Shown here piece after piece: positions 53,170 to 62,058 of a DNA stretch of 64,000 nt. The DNA comes from Bordetella parapertussis (lineage in GTDB: Bacteria > Pseudomonadota > Gammaproteobacteria > Burkholderiales > Burkholderiaceae_B): positions 62,001-126,000 of the forward strand of contig CAMBFI010000001.1 of NCBI GenBank assembly GCA_945865935.1. Direction: 5' to 3'. Below the pieces are notes generated by a model that was given only the letters and a program-made list of their open reading frames with translations, had not been told where the DNA came from and searched no databases. Position numbers and translations under genes: made by a program. Position 1 is the stretch's first letter, and every line of letters starts with the position of its first letter.

Positions 53170-53837
53170 CGCTCCCCTCCGATCGCTACGACTGCTTGAA
53201 CAAAAATGCCTGGGGTCATGACATGTTCGGGGGCGAGATCGCCCAAAGGAACGATGCGATTGACCTGCGCAATGGAATGCTTCGCCGCCATGCACATCAC
53301 GGGCCCAAAATTTCGGGCGGCCCAGCGATACGTCAGGTTGCCCCAGCGATCACCGAGGTGGGCGCGCACTAAAGCAAAGTCTCCCGATAAAGGTTGCTCC
53401 ATGATGTAGCCCTTTCCGTTGATGACGCGTTGCTCCTTGCCCTCTGCAATCAAAGTGCCGTAGCCAGTCGGGGTGAAGAAAGGCCCAAGCCCAGCGCCCG
53501 CAGCACGCAAGCGTTCTGCTAGCGTGCCTTGCGGCATACATTCGAGCTCCACTTGACCTGCGCGGTATGCGTTGGCAAATACATCGGAGTGCGCGGGCCG
53601 AGGATGCGAGCACACCACCTTGCGCACGCGGCCTGCCTTGATGAGTCCGGCAATGCCGGTCTCGTGCGTGCCTGCGTTGTTGCTAATGATGGTGAGCTCG
53701 CGCAGCCCCTTGTCCATGACGGCACTCATGAGTTCGAAAGGGATGCCTGCATCGCCAAAGCCGCTCACCATGACGGAGGCGCCGTCTTGAATCGGTGCAA
53801 TCGCCTCTTGCAGAGACTGCTTAACCTTGTCCAGCAT
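53166..53837 (-). CDS. CoA-transferase subunit A (3-oxoacid type)
   Basis: The 223-residue alpha subunit. GASVMVSGFGDAGIPFELMSA, SNNAGTHETGIAGLI and ECMPQGTLAERLRAAGAG are the glycine-rich CoA-binding motifs, and FFTPTGYGTLIAEGKE is the conserved central stretch. It is translationally coupled to subunit B. Directly upstream lies a broken Bug gene whose frame runs into the first codons, a sign that the region was rearranged. Substrate not determinable; PcaIJ-like use on a dicarboxylate is possible. Confidence 0.93.
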   Translation of the reverse strand: MLDKVKQSLQEAIAPIQDGASVMVSGFGDAGIPFELMSAVMDKGLRELTIISNNAGTHETGIAGLIKAGRVRKVVCSHPRPAHSDVFANAYRAGQVELECMPQGTLAERLRAAGAGLGPFFTPTGYGTLIAEGKEQRVINGKGYIMEQPLSGDFALVRAHLGDRWGNLTYRWAARNFGPVMCMAAKHSIAQVNRIVPLGDLAPEHVMTPGIFVQAVVAIGGER

Positions 53838-54216
53838 ACTTACTCCATTTGCAACTTAGCGGTTTCAATAATTTTTCTTCAGCTTTCGCGTTCTTTTGTG
53901 CTCCTGTGACGGCGAGACCCATGCCCTTAAAGGGGATGTAGGTAAGTGACAGGCCCGTGCGCTGAGCAAACATTTCAGCCGACATGTGTGGAGACTGTCT
54001 AGTGCCTGAGGAGGCAAAGGAATGGTTACCCTTTGGGCCTTTTGTCATTGCATCGCCGAGTTTCTCGCTAAGCAGGCGGGCGGTGATATCGGATGTCCCG
54101 CCAGGCGCTGCGGGAACAATCAGGCGGATGGGCTTGTCAGGCCAAGCGGCTTGCGCACTCGGGGCGAGGGCAAGCACGTAGAGGCTAATAAGGCTAGCTC
54201 GGATTAGGGTTTTCAT
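53821..54216 (-). pseudogene. degraded Bug-type receptor gene (internal deletion and truncation)
   Basis: The frame from the ATG at 54216 gives only 131 residues against about 325 for the family. It starts like a normal Bug protein: a signal peptide ending PSAQAA, then DKPIRLIVPAAPGGTSDITAR and LLSEKLGDAM. It then jumps straight to GNHSFASSGTRQSPHMSAEM and TYIPFKGMGLAVTG, which in intact members come about 80-90 residues later. After that the frame degenerates and stops inside the CoA-transferase gene. So an internal block and the whole C-terminal half are missing. A functional protein is very unlikely. Confidence 0.88.
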
Positions 54217-54364
54217 GGATAGCCTCCTTGGAAGGGGTGTTTTCGGTATTTTGTTGGATTGTATGGCCTGTTGAGGATTTTTACTTCCTGAACGCTGGGT
54301 TCCAAAATGCAAGAAGCCAGGGGGTGGGACCTAGCGTTAAGATTGTGCGCACAGGAGAATACTT

Positions 54365-55555
54365 ATGGATCTGACGTGGACCCCAGAAGAGCGCGCCTTC
54401 CGAGAAGAGGTACGTGCTTTCGTCGAGGCAAAGCTGCCCGCAAATTTGCGGGCGAAGACGTTTGCGCATCACCGTCTTAAACGCGAAGACTATGTGACGT
54501 GGCACAGACTGTTGGCGGCGCAAGGATGGGGTGCACCCAGTTGGCCGATCGAATACGGTGGTACCGGTTGGAATCCCCTGCAGCGTTTAATTTTTGAAAT
54601 TGAATGTTTCAAGGCAGGAGCTCCACGGTTGTTACCTTTTGGGCTGGGGATGATCGGTCCAGTGCTCATGAAATATGGATCGCAAGCACAAAAGGATCGA
54701 TTCCTTTCGCGCATTATTACGGTTGAAGATTGGTGGTGTCAGGGTTATTCAGAGCCTGGTTCGGGATCGGATCTGGCCTCCTTGAATACGCGCGCTGAGC
54801 GAGTGGGCGACCGATACATTATTAATGGTCAGAAGACGTGGACGACACTTGCGCATCACGCAGATTGGATGTTCTGTTTGGCGCGTACGGACGCAACGGC
54901 CAAGGCGCAGCGCGGGATCTCGATGATTCTGATCGACATGAAGCAACCAGGTGTTGAAGTGCGCCCAATCAAAACGTTAGATGGTAGTGCTGAAGTCAAC
55001 GAGGTGTGGCTAGAGAACGTTGAGGCACCGCTTGAGAATTTAATCGGCGAAGAAAACGCAGGTTGGACCTATGCGAAGTATTTGCTGGGACATGAGCGCA
55101 GCGGCATTGCCGGAATTGGACATTGTCACCGTGAGCTCGCGATTTTGAAATCTTTGGCTGAACGCATGATGGCCAGTGGTGAATCAGTCAGCCTCAATCC
55201 TCGGGTACGCGACAGCATCAATCGTGTGGAAGCGCAGGTGCTTGCACTCGAGATGATGGTCTTGCGCGTGGCGGCCGACGAGACGACAGAGCCTGGACCC
55301 AAGGCCTCCATACTAAAAATCCGTGGTTCTGAGCTGCAAATGGAACTCGCAAAGCTACAGATGCAAGTGGCGGGCGCAGAGTCTTGGCCCTATGACCCTG
55401 AATGGATGTTTGCGGAGTCTGCATTTCATGGTCCAGGACCAGAGTATGCCGCTGCGGCAGCCGCTGCATATTTTGATATGCGCAAGACAGCGATTTATGG
55501 TGGAACCAACGAGGTTCAAAAAGGCATCATCGCTAAACAGATTATCGGGGTTTAG
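54365..55555 (+). CDS. acyl-CoA dehydrogenase, PimC-like large subunit
   Basis: A 396-residue flavoprotein of the acyl-CoA dehydrogenase family. GYSEPGSGSDLASLNTRA and INGQKTWTTLAHHADWMF form the FAD and substrate region. The end IYGGTNEVQKGIIAKQIIG lacks the Glu of the YEGT-type active site. The start EERAFREEVRAFVEA and GWGAPSWPIEYGGTGWNP closely match what I recall of PimC, the large subunit of pimeloyl-CoA dehydrogenase. A second, shorter dehydrogenase gene follows after eight bases, so the two probably form a heteromer. AGGAGAA precedes the ATG. Confidence 0.9.
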   Translation: MDLTWTPEERAFREEVRAFVEAKLPANLRAKTFAHHRLKREDYVTWHRLLAAQGWGAPSWPIEYGGTGWNPLQRLIFEIECFKAGAPRLLPFGLGMIGPVLMKYGSQAQKDRFLSRIITVEDWWCQGYSEPGSGSDLASLNTRAERVGDRYIINGQKTWTTLAHHADWMFCLARTDATAKAQRGISMILIDMKQPGVEVRPIKTLDGSAEVNEVWLENVEAPLENLIGEENAGWTYAKYLLGHERSGIAGIGHCHRELAILKSLAERMMASGESVSLNPRVRDSINRVEAQVLALEMMVLRVAADETTEPGPKASILKIRGSELQMELAKLQMQVAGAESWPYDPEWMFAESAFHGPGPEYAAAAAAAYFDMRKTAIYGGTNEVQKGIIAKQIIGV

Positions 55556-55563
55556 GACACATC

Positions 55564-56673
55564 ATGGATTTTTCATATTCAGAAGAACAGCGCATGTTGA
55601 CCGACAGCCTGAGAAGGCTTGTCGCCGATGCGTGGACGCGTCCGAAACGCCGCGCACGCCTTGGCGGGCTCGATGCTGGCGCCTGGGGCAGTCTCGTCGA
55701 ACTGGGGGTCGGTGGTCTGATGGTTCCAGAGGAGTTCGGTGGCTTTGGGGAGACACCAGCCACCATGCTGGCCGTGCATCAAGAGTTAGGTCGTGGCTTG
55801 GTTAGTGAGCCAACGATTTCGAGCGCAGTCATGGCAGTGACGCTATTAGGCCATTGCAAGAACGAGACGCTCAAAAAGCGTTGGTTATCCGCGCACGCTG
55901 AAGGTGACGCGGTGCTTGCGATTGGTTGGCAGGAGCAGGGCGAGCGTGATGCGCAACGCCCGCTTTGTACCCGTGCCACAGCAATGGCTGACGGGTATGC
56001 CTTGGATGGACAAAAGATTTTGGTTTGGCACGGTGCAGCAGCAAATGGTGTGATTGTGTCGGCCTTGCTAGAGGGCGAGCCCGCCTTGTTCATGGTTGAA
56101 CAGGGCGCAACGGGCTTGTCTGTTGAAGATTTCCCGACCTTTGATGGAGGGCGTGCGACGACCTTGCGCTTTGATCGCGTCTCTGTTGGCAAAGACCAAC
56201 TGATTGCCAAGGGTGAGCAGGCGCAAGCGTTACTTGCGCTGGCAATTGACTTTGGTATCACGGCGCTTTGCGCCCAAGCCTGTGGTGCGATGGCTGCCTT
56301 GACCGACAGCACGATTCAGTATTTAAAAACCAGAAAACAATTTGGTCAGCCTCTTGCCGCGTTTCAAGTGTTGCAGCATCGCTTGGGCGATATGTTGATT
56401 CAATCCGAGATGGGACTATCGATGACGTATGCCGCGACCATCGGCTTGGCAGAGCAAGAGCCCGCCAAGCGCGCGCGTTTGGTGTCGATGGCAAAGATCG
56501 AGGTCGCCGCGGCTGCGCGATTTGTAGGGGAGTCGGCGGTGCAGTTGCACGGCGGAATGGGCGTGACCGATGAGATGGAAGTGGGCGACTTTTTTAAGCG
56601 TTTGACCTACGTTGATTTATTGCTGGGTGATACCAATTATCACTTGCAGCGTTTGCAAGACTTAACGGTTTAA
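55564..56673 (+). CDS. acyl-CoA dehydrogenase, PimD-like small subunit
   Basis: A 369-residue member of the same family but only distantly related to the preceding gene. It starts MDFSYSEEQRMLTDSLRRLV and keeps the C-terminal flavin helices (VQLHGGMGVTDEMEVGDFF, then LLGDTNYHLQRL). The central region is reduced: no EPxxGSD flavin loop is present (it reads QEQGERDAQR there). This asymmetry is usual for two-gene acyl-CoA dehydrogenases such as PimC/PimD or the actinobacterial steroid enzymes, in which two different subunits build one active site. Substrate presumably a dicarboxylyl- or bulky acyl-CoA. Confidence 0.88.
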   Translation: MDFSYSEEQRMLTDSLRRLVADAWTRPKRRARLGGLDAGAWGSLVELGVGGLMVPEEFGGFGETPATMLAVHQELGRGLVSEPTISSAVMAVTLLGHCKNETLKKRWLSAHAEGDAVLAIGWQEQGERDAQRPLCTRATAMADGYALDGQKILVWHGAAANGVIVSALLEGEPALFMVEQGATGLSVEDFPTFDGGRATTLRFDRVSVGKDQLIAKGEQAQALLALAIDFGITALCAQACGAMAALTDSTIQYLKTRKQFGQPLAAFQVLQHRLGDMLIQSEMGLSMTYAATIGLAEQEPAKRARLVSMAKIEVAAAARFVGESAVQLHGGMGVTDEMEVGDFFKRLTYVDLLLGDTNYHLQRLQDLTV

Positions 56674-56689
56674 AGATCAAGGATGAAGT

Positions 56690-57520
56690 ATGTCTAGTAC
56701 TGACCTAAGTGCATGGCTAGGTAAGCAGCAAACGGTAGTCGATCGGATGGATCCCGGGCATGCGGCGCGCATTGCTGTGACGTTAGGGGATCGTATCCCT
56801 GAGGTAGGCATGAAGATTGCGCCGCTGTGGCATTGGGCCTTCTTCTTGGAAACGGTGCCGATTGCGCAAACCGGACTCGATGGCCACCCCGCGCGCGGAA
56901 GCTTCTTACCGCCTGCCGATAATCGAAATCGTATGTGGGCAGGCGGCCGAGTTAGCTTCAATGGCTCGCTCGAAGTCGGTATTGAGGCGCACAAGACCTC
57001 GACTGTCACGGCGATTCAGGAGAAAAAAGGACGTACGGGCTCCTTGTTATTTGTCACGGTTAAGCATGACATTGAGCAGCATGGAAAGCTCGTGGTGAGC
57101 GAAGAGCAAGATATTGTGTACCGTGAACCGAGTCCGCCAAAGCTGCAGGGCACAGAACCCGCTCCGGCATCTCAATGGAGCGAGTTGGTCGACCCCAGCC
57201 CAGTGCTGCTGTTTCGGTATTCGGCCGTGACGTTCAATAGTCACCGGATTCACTATGACCATCCTTATGTCACGCAGACCGAGGGGTATCCTGGTCTGGT
57301 GATTCATGGCCCCCTGATTGCGACCATGATGTGTCGTGCTTTCGCGCATGCGCATCCAAGCGCAACGTTAAAACACCTTTCGTATCGGGGCTTGCGTCCA
57401 CTGATCGCGCCCAAAGGTTTCTCTGTTGCAGGTGCTGTCACTGCACCGGGTGAAGCGATGCTGTGGGCCGAGCAAGACGCCACCCTGGCGCATCAAGCTG
57501 AATTGAGGTTTGAACCATGA
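56690..57520 (+). CDS. MaoC-type dehydratase, mesaconyl-C4-CoA hydratase/itaconyl-CoA hydratase-like
   Basis: The 276-residue protein is a fused double-hotdog FAS1-like dehydratase. The N-terminal hotdog has PLWHWAFFLETVP and MWAGGRVSFNG, and the C-terminal one has FNSHRIHYDHPYVTQTEGY followed by LVIHGPL. This pattern fits the mesaconyl-C4-CoA hydratase (Meh) and bacterial itaconyl-CoA hydratase group. It lies 16 bases after the small dehydrogenase gene and overlaps the CaiB gene by four bases. In context it would hydrate the enoyl-CoA made by the dehydrogenase pair. Confidence 0.88.
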   Translation: MSSTDLSAWLGKQQTVVDRMDPGHAARIAVTLGDRIPEVGMKIAPLWHWAFFLETVPIAQTGLDGHPARGSFLPPADNRNRMWAGGRVSFNGSLEVGIEAHKTSTVTAIQEKKGRTGSLLFVTVKHDIEQHGKLVVSEEQDIVYREPSPPKLQGTEPAPASQWSELVDPSPVLLFRYSAVTFNSHRIHYDHPYVTQTEGYPGLVIHGPLIATMMCRAFAHAHPSATLKHLSYRGLRPLIAPKGFSVAGAVTAPGEAMLWAEQDATLAHQAELRFEP

Positions 57521-58710
57521 AGAATGTCAAACCGCGCCCTTTAGATGGCGTCACGGTCGTGAGTCTTGAGCACGCCATCGCAGCACCATTCTGTACGCGA
57601 CAACTTGCGGATATGGGCGCGCGCGTGATCAAGGTTGAGCGCCCTGGTGTCGGAGACTTTGCGCGCAAGTACGACGAGCGCACGCATGGAATGGCGTCGC
57701 ATTTTGTCTGGACCAACCGCTCGAAAGAGAGTCTGACGCTAGATTTGAAGCATGCGCAAGCGGGTCCTATCCTCGAGGAGCTTCTCGGGCAGGCAGATGT
57801 GCTCGTGCAGAACCTAGCCCCTGGCGCCGCCGCACGCATGGGGTTGTCGTTTGAGGCGTTGCATAAAAAATTTTCTCGCTTGATTGTCTGCGATATTTCT
57901 GGATACGGTGAGGGCGGCCCTTACGAAACAAAGAAGGCCTACGACCTACTTATTCAGAGTGAAAGTGGTTTTATATCTGTGACAGGCTCGCAAGATTCGC
58001 CTGCCAAGGCCGGTTGTTCGATTGCGGATATTGCTGCGGGTTCCTATGCCTACTCAAGTATTTTGAATGCGCTGCTATTGCGCCATCAGACCGGACTGGG
58101 CAGCCATCTGGATGTCTCGATGCTTGAGAGTATGGTCGAGTGGATGAGTTTCCCGCTGTATTACGCGATTGATGGGCAGACACCACCTCCGCGTGCGGGC
58201 GCAGCGCATGCGACGATCTACCCTTACGGCCCATTCCCTGTGGGTGACGGCAGCAACGTCATGCTCGGTTTGCAGAATGAGCGCGAGTGGCAAGTGTTTT
58301 GTGACAAAGTGCTCGGCCAGCCTGATCTGGCAACCAATCCGCAGTACGACTCGAATCCTAAACGCGTTGCGAACCGCGAACATTTGCGTGGTCTGATTGT
58401 GGGCGCTTTTTCAAAGATGAGCATTGATGAAGTGGTGCAAGCGCTAGAAGACGCACAAATAGCGAACGCGCGGGTCAATGAAATGAAAGATGTATGGTCG
58501 CATCCTCAGCTTCAGGCGCGAGGGCGTTGGACGCAAGTGCAGAGTCCTGTGGGTGCGTTGCCGGCTTTGTTGCCTCCTGCGACCAGCAATCAGTTTGAGG
58601 CGCGTATGGATGCGATCCCTGCAATTGGCCAACATACGCTGGCTATCCTCAAGCAGCTCGGTGTGACCGACGAGGTCATTGCTTCGCTACAAGCGGACAA
58701 GGCGATCTAA
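57517..58710 (+). CDS. CaiB/BaiF family CoA-transferase
   Basis: A 397-residue class III CoA-transferase, distinct from the one at 44753-45973. VVSLEHAIAAPFCTRQLADMG and FARKYDERTHGMASHF are typical of transferases acting on dicarboxylates and citramalate/mesaconate-like acids. At the position of the catalytic Asp it reads LDVSMLESMVEW, so a Glu would have to form the acyl anhydride if the alignment is right. It ends the dehydrogenase-hydratase-transferase operon. Together with the two-subunit CoA-transferase across the divergent region it offers two ways to activate the substrate. Confidence 0.92.
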   Translation: MKNVKPRPLDGVTVVSLEHAIAAPFCTRQLADMGARVIKVERPGVGDFARKYDERTHGMASHFVWTNRSKESLTLDLKHAQAGPILEELLGQADVLVQNLAPGAAARMGLSFEALHKKFSRLIVCDISGYGEGGPYETKKAYDLLIQSESGFISVTGSQDSPAKAGCSIADIAAGSYAYSSILNALLLRHQTGLGSHLDVSMLESMVEWMSFPLYYAIDGQTPPPRAGAAHATIYPYGPFPVGDGSNVMLGLQNEREWQVFCDKVLGQPDLATNPQYDSNPKRVANREHLRGLIVGAFSKMSIDEVVQALEDAQIANARVNEMKDVWSHPQLQARGRWTQVQSPVGALPALLPPATSNQFEARMDAIPAIGQHTLAILKQLGVTDEVIASLQADKAI

Positions 58711-58727
58711 TCTTTTGAACGCAGGGC

Positions 58728-59204
58728 TTAGGATAGGGGCCAAAGGCCTTGGTCCTGGCACTGCGCCAGAAGTGTTTGGATGCTGCCTTGCGCTAACTGT
58801 AAGTCGCCCGCAATGTCATGTAAAGGCTTGAGCACAAACGCACGTTGATGCATGCGTGGATGCGGGATGATGAGCGTCGGGCTATCAAGTTTTATGTCGC
58901 CGTACAGCAAGAGATCCAAGTCGAGTGTGCGTGGCGCATTCATGTAAGGACGCTCGCGACCATGAAGCAATTCAATTTTTTGGAGCACGGCCAGCAACTC
59001 TTGTGGACCGAGAGAGGTATCTAGGCTTGCGACCGTGTTGATGTAGTTGGGGCCACTTGAATCGATGGGTGCGCTTGCGTAGAGTGGCGCGACCTTCAGG
59101 AGCGTGAGGGCGGGTGATGCAGCAAGCTCTCTTAAAGCGGCTTGTATGGTCTCGCGCGGATCCCCGAGATTTGCACCTAGGCCGATATACGAGCGTATGG
59201 GCAT
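58728..59204 (-). CDS. folK: 2-amino-4-hydroxy-6-hydroxymethyldihydropteridine pyrophosphokinase
   Basis: A 158-residue folate-pathway enzyme that transfers pyrophosphate from ATP to hydroxymethyldihydropterin. YIGLGANLGDPRETI, PRTLDLDLLLYGD and PHPRMHQRAFVLKPL are the pterin-, magnesium- and ATP-binding signatures. I chose the ATG three residues before YIGLG because the family begins there; an upstream ATG inside pcnB would add 16 residues. It follows pcnB after ten bases, the usual order in this group. Confidence 0.94.
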   Translation of the reverse strand: MPIRSYIGLGANLGDPRETIQAALRELAASPALTLLKVAPLYASAPIDSSGPNYINTVASLDTSLGPQELLAVLQKIELLHGRERPYMNAPRTLDLDLLLYGDIKLDSPTLIIPHPRMHQRAFVLKPLHDIAGDLQLAQGSIQTLLAQCQDQGLWPLS

Positions 59205-59214
59205 CGTGAGGACA

Positions 59215-60591
59215 TCACTCTGGCGCGGCGGGGTTGTCGGCGCGTTCGTCACTCGCGGTTGGGCTGCGACGACGCCGACGACTGCGGCTGCGCGCTGCGG
59301 TCGTGCTGGTCTCTTTGGGTAGTCGGCTCAGTTCTTCGAGCATATCCGCGCGACCTGCGTCATCAGCGTTTGCGAGGTCCATCCACCATTGCGCCAGCAC
59401 ACTATCAAATTGATGTGCAGCGGCTCGAAGTTGCAGAAAATCGACGGAAGCGCGAAACCGTGGCTGTTCAAACATTCGCCAAATCGACTTAGGTAAGCGT
59501 TTCTCGAAGCGTGGCTGCATGAACCAGATTTCGCGCATGTCCGCGCTGAAACGTTTTTGAATCGCGAGCTTCTCTGTTTGCTCATCTAAGACTGAGTCCG
59601 CCGCATCCATGAGGGCTTGAATGCTTGGTGTACCCGCTTGAATGCGTTTTTTCCAGCGAAGATCGACTTGATGCCATAACAGTGCTGCGAATAAAAAGCT
59701 TGGGCTGACGGTTTTTCCGCTGCGAATGCGATGATCAGTGCGCTCGAGTGCGAGCTCGATAAATTCTTCGCCGCCTGGCTGTTCAAGTACGACGTCTAGC
59801 AGTGGCAAAATACCCTGATGCAAGCCGTCTTGCCGCAGTTGCTGCAAGCAGTCCATCGCATGGCCGCATGTCAACAGCTTAAGCATTTCGTCGAACAGGC
59901 GAGAGGCAGGGACGTTTTCAATCAGCTCGGCCATCGACTGCAGGGGCGCACGCGTGTCTGGATGAATCGTGCCTTTTAATTTCACGGCAAAACGCACAGC
60001 ACGCAACATTCGCACGGGATCTTCGCGATAGCGTGTCCGAGGGTCACCGATCATTTTGATCGAGCGTGCTTTTAGATCCTCGACACCATTGTGGTAGTCG
60101 ATGACCTCTTCGGTGCTGGGGTTGTAATACAGCGCATTGATTGTAAAGTCGCGCCTCGCCGCATCCTGCGCATGTGTTCCGAACTCGTTGTCACGCAGAA
60201 TACGTCCATGATCGTCTGTGGCCTGCGACTCTGAGGCCGGAGCACGGAAGGTAGAGGTCTCGATGATCTCTTGACCGAAGACGACATGCACGAGTTGAAA
60301 GCGTCGACCAATAATGCGCGCACGACGAAACAGAGGACGAATTTGCTCGGGTGTGGCGTTTGTCGCGACATCGAAGTCTTTGGGTTCTAGGCCAACAATC
60401 AGGTCGCGCACGGCACCACCGACGATATAGGCTTGAAACCCCTCATGCTGAAGGACCTCGCAGACTTTGATGGCGTGTCGTGAAACGTTGCGTCGGTCGA
60501 TACCGTGTTTTGAACTCCCGATCCGGCGCATCGCCGGTGGCTGTTGGCCAAAGAGTTTGCCAACAAAGCGTTTGAGTGTATCGGTGATCAT
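59215..60591 (-). CDS. pcnB: poly(A) polymerase I
   Basis: A 458-residue nucleotidyltransferase that adds poly(A) tails to RNA for decay. The head motif IVGGAVRDLIVGLEPKDFD carries the catalytic aspartates, followed by RFQLVHVVFGQEIIETSTFR and the neck motif ARRDFTINALYY with RMLRAVRFAVKL. The C terminus is a highly basic stretch (SRSRRRRRS) usual for PcnB and absent from CCA-adding enzymes. TAATG overlap with the HAD phosphatase gene; folK follows. Confidence 0.94.
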   Translation of the reverse strand: MITDTLKRFVGKLFGQQPPAMRRIGSSKHGIDRRNVSRHAIKVCEVLQHEGFQAYIVGGAVRDLIVGLEPKDFDVATNATPEQIRPLFRRARIIGRRFQLVHVVFGQEIIETSTFRAPASESQATDDHGRILRDNEFGTHAQDAARRDFTINALYYNPSTEEVIDYHNGVEDLKARSIKMIGDPRTRYREDPVRMLRAVRFAVKLKGTIHPDTRAPLQSMAELIENVPASRLFDEMLKLLTCGHAMDCLQQLRQDGLHQGILPLLDVVLEQPGGEEFIELALERTDHRIRSGKTVSPSFLFAALLWHQVDLRWKKRIQAGTPSIQALMDAADSVLDEQTEKLAIQKRFSADMREIWFMQPRFEKRLPKSIWRMFEQPRFRASVDFLQLRAAAHQFDSVLAQWWMDLANADDAGRADMLEELSRLPKETSTTAARSRSRRRRRSPTASDERADNPAAPE

Positions 60592-61289
60592 TAGGATTTT
60601 TTATCGGACAACTGAGTAAATAGGTTTAACACAGGCCAAGTGCGCTCCTGGGCCACCGCTAACAATCCCGGACTCGGGTTGGTGGCGATCGGATGAGTGA
60701 CGACTTCTAATAATGGGAGGTCGTTGGATGAGTCGCTGTAAAAGTGCGAAGTTTCAAAGTCTTGGAGTGTTTTCCCTAGGCTGGCGAGCCAACTTTGCAC
60801 TCGAATCACTTTTCCGTGTTTAAAGCTGGGCGTGCCCGCAATTTTTCCGGTGTAGCGTCCTGCCTTGTATTCAGGCTCGGTTGCAATCAAGGTCGGGATG
60901 CCAAACGCGCGCGCAATCGGCGAGGTCACGAAGCTGTTCGTGGCCGTCACGACGGCGCATAGGTCGCCGGCGTGCAGGTGCTTTTCGACTAGAGCAATTG
61001 CTTGCGCTGTCATGGCGGGTCGAATCACCCGTTGCATGAATTCTTCGTGCCATGCCGCAAGCATGTGCGGCGGATGCGCCGCGAGCAGTCCAAGCATGAA
61101 CTCGGCAGCTTGCTCGGCAGTGAGATCTCCTGCGTTATAGCGGTCCATGAGCTCTTGGTTGCGTCGCAAGGCTTGAGCCGGGTCTCCAGCACGACCGGTT
61201 TCGGCCATAAAGACGGCCCATTGGTAATCGCTATCCAAGGGCAGCAGGGTGTGGTCTAAATCGAAGAGTGCAAGTTTTTTAGAGGTCAT
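60591..61289 (-). CDS. HAD-IB family phosphatase (SerB-like)
   Basis: A 232-residue haloacid-dehalogenase phosphatase. Motif I is LFDLDHTLLPLDSD, motif II lies in VVTATNSFVTSP, motif III is KHGKVIRVQSW and motif IV is YSDSSNDLPLLE. The IB subfamily includes phosphoserine phosphatase and phosphatidylglycerophosphatase-like enzymes; some relatives at this locus dephosphorylate histidinol or phosphoserine. The position between hda and pcnB is conserved in betaproteobacteria. Substrate not settled. Confidence 0.9.
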   Translation of the reverse strand: MTSKKLALFDLDHTLLPLDSDYQWAVFMAETGRAGDPAQALRRNQELMDRYNAGDLTAEQAAEFMLGLLAAHPPHMLAAWHEEFMQRVIRPAMTAQAIALVEKHLHAGDLCAVVTATNSFVTSPIARAFGIPTLIATEPEYKAGRYTGKIAGTPSFKHGKVIRVQSWLASLGKTLQDFETSHFYSDSSNDLPLLEVVTHPIATNPSPGLLAVAQERTWPVLNLFTQLSDKKS

Positions 61290-61987
61290 GATTGCAGAAA
61301 GTCACGGTCAGCCAGCATCATGCGCACAAGGGGAACTGTAATCGTACGGTGCTTGGAGAGGGAGTAGCGGTCTAGGGCATCGATTAAAGCGAAGAGCTGA
61401 CGAATGTCGCGTGAATAATGTGTCAACATCCACTCGAGCACCTCGGACGAAAGCGGTAGGCCTTGCTTTTTGGCATACGCTGCGAGGGCTTCGGATTTAT
61501 CGTTGTCAGACAGCGGTTCGAGACGAAAAACAAGATCCCAGCCTAAACGGGTACGTAAGTCCTCGCGCAAAGACATCGATAGCGGTGCGCGGTCTCCGGT
61601 GACGATTAGGGCAAAAGCAGAACTCGTGGAAGCCAACTCTCGCCAGCGATTGTACAGGGCAAACACGGCAGCCTGTCGCGGCTCGTCAAGGTCTTGGATA
61701 TCATCCACAGCAATGACCTCAGCGACTTTCTCCAGCGTTGGATTCGTGGCTAAGGCCAGCATGGCGCTGGCCGAGGTGCCGGCGCCCAGTAAAAGGGTAG
61801 GCCGAGCACCGGCCGTTGCACGCAAGAGATGGCTGCGCCCGGAGCCTGGAGGCCCCCATAAATACAGCGCGCGCCCGCGTTCCAGGCCCGCCACGGCGGC
61901 CACGGCGGCTGCATTGCTACCCGGGACCGTCGCGGCAAGCGTCGGCCCCTGAGCGGGGATGATTTCCAGAAGTAACTGCCGACTCAT
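61286..61987 (-). CDS. hda: DnaA regulatory inactivator Hda
   Basis: A 233-residue AAA+ protein related to DnaA domain III. It starts MSRQLLLEI, in which QLLLEI is a sliding-clamp-binding motif; the P-loop reads [13 protein letters not shown] and Walker B is [13 protein letters not shown]. With the beta clamp it stimulates ATP hydrolysis on DnaA, preventing re-initiation. I placed the start at the internal ATG so that the clamp motif is N-terminal, as in known Hda. It is divergent from purM, a standard betaproteobacterial arrangement, and overlaps the HAD gene by four bases. Confidence 0.92.
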   Translation of the reverse strand: MSRQLLLEIIPAQGPTLAATVPGSNAAAVAAVAGLERGRALYLWGPPGSGRSHLLRATAGARPTLLLGAGTSASAMLALATNPTLEKVAEVIAVDDIQDLDEPRQAAVFALYNRWRELASTSSAFALIVTGDRAPLSMSLREDLRTRLGWDLVFRLEPLSDNDKSEALAAYAKKQGLPLSSEVLEWMLTHYSRDIRQLFALIDALDRYSLSKHRTITVPLVRMMLADRDFLQS

Positions 61988-62058
61988 CGACTCATCGTAA
62001 AATTGGTAAAAATGATGCTTCAAACCCCACAATTGTCACACAACAGCGACGTTTCCCC

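Noticed and set aside
53170-53295. N-terminal extension of CoA-transferase subunit B
   Set aside because: It lies within subunit A in another frame and does not resemble the family; the ATGA-coupled start is preferred.
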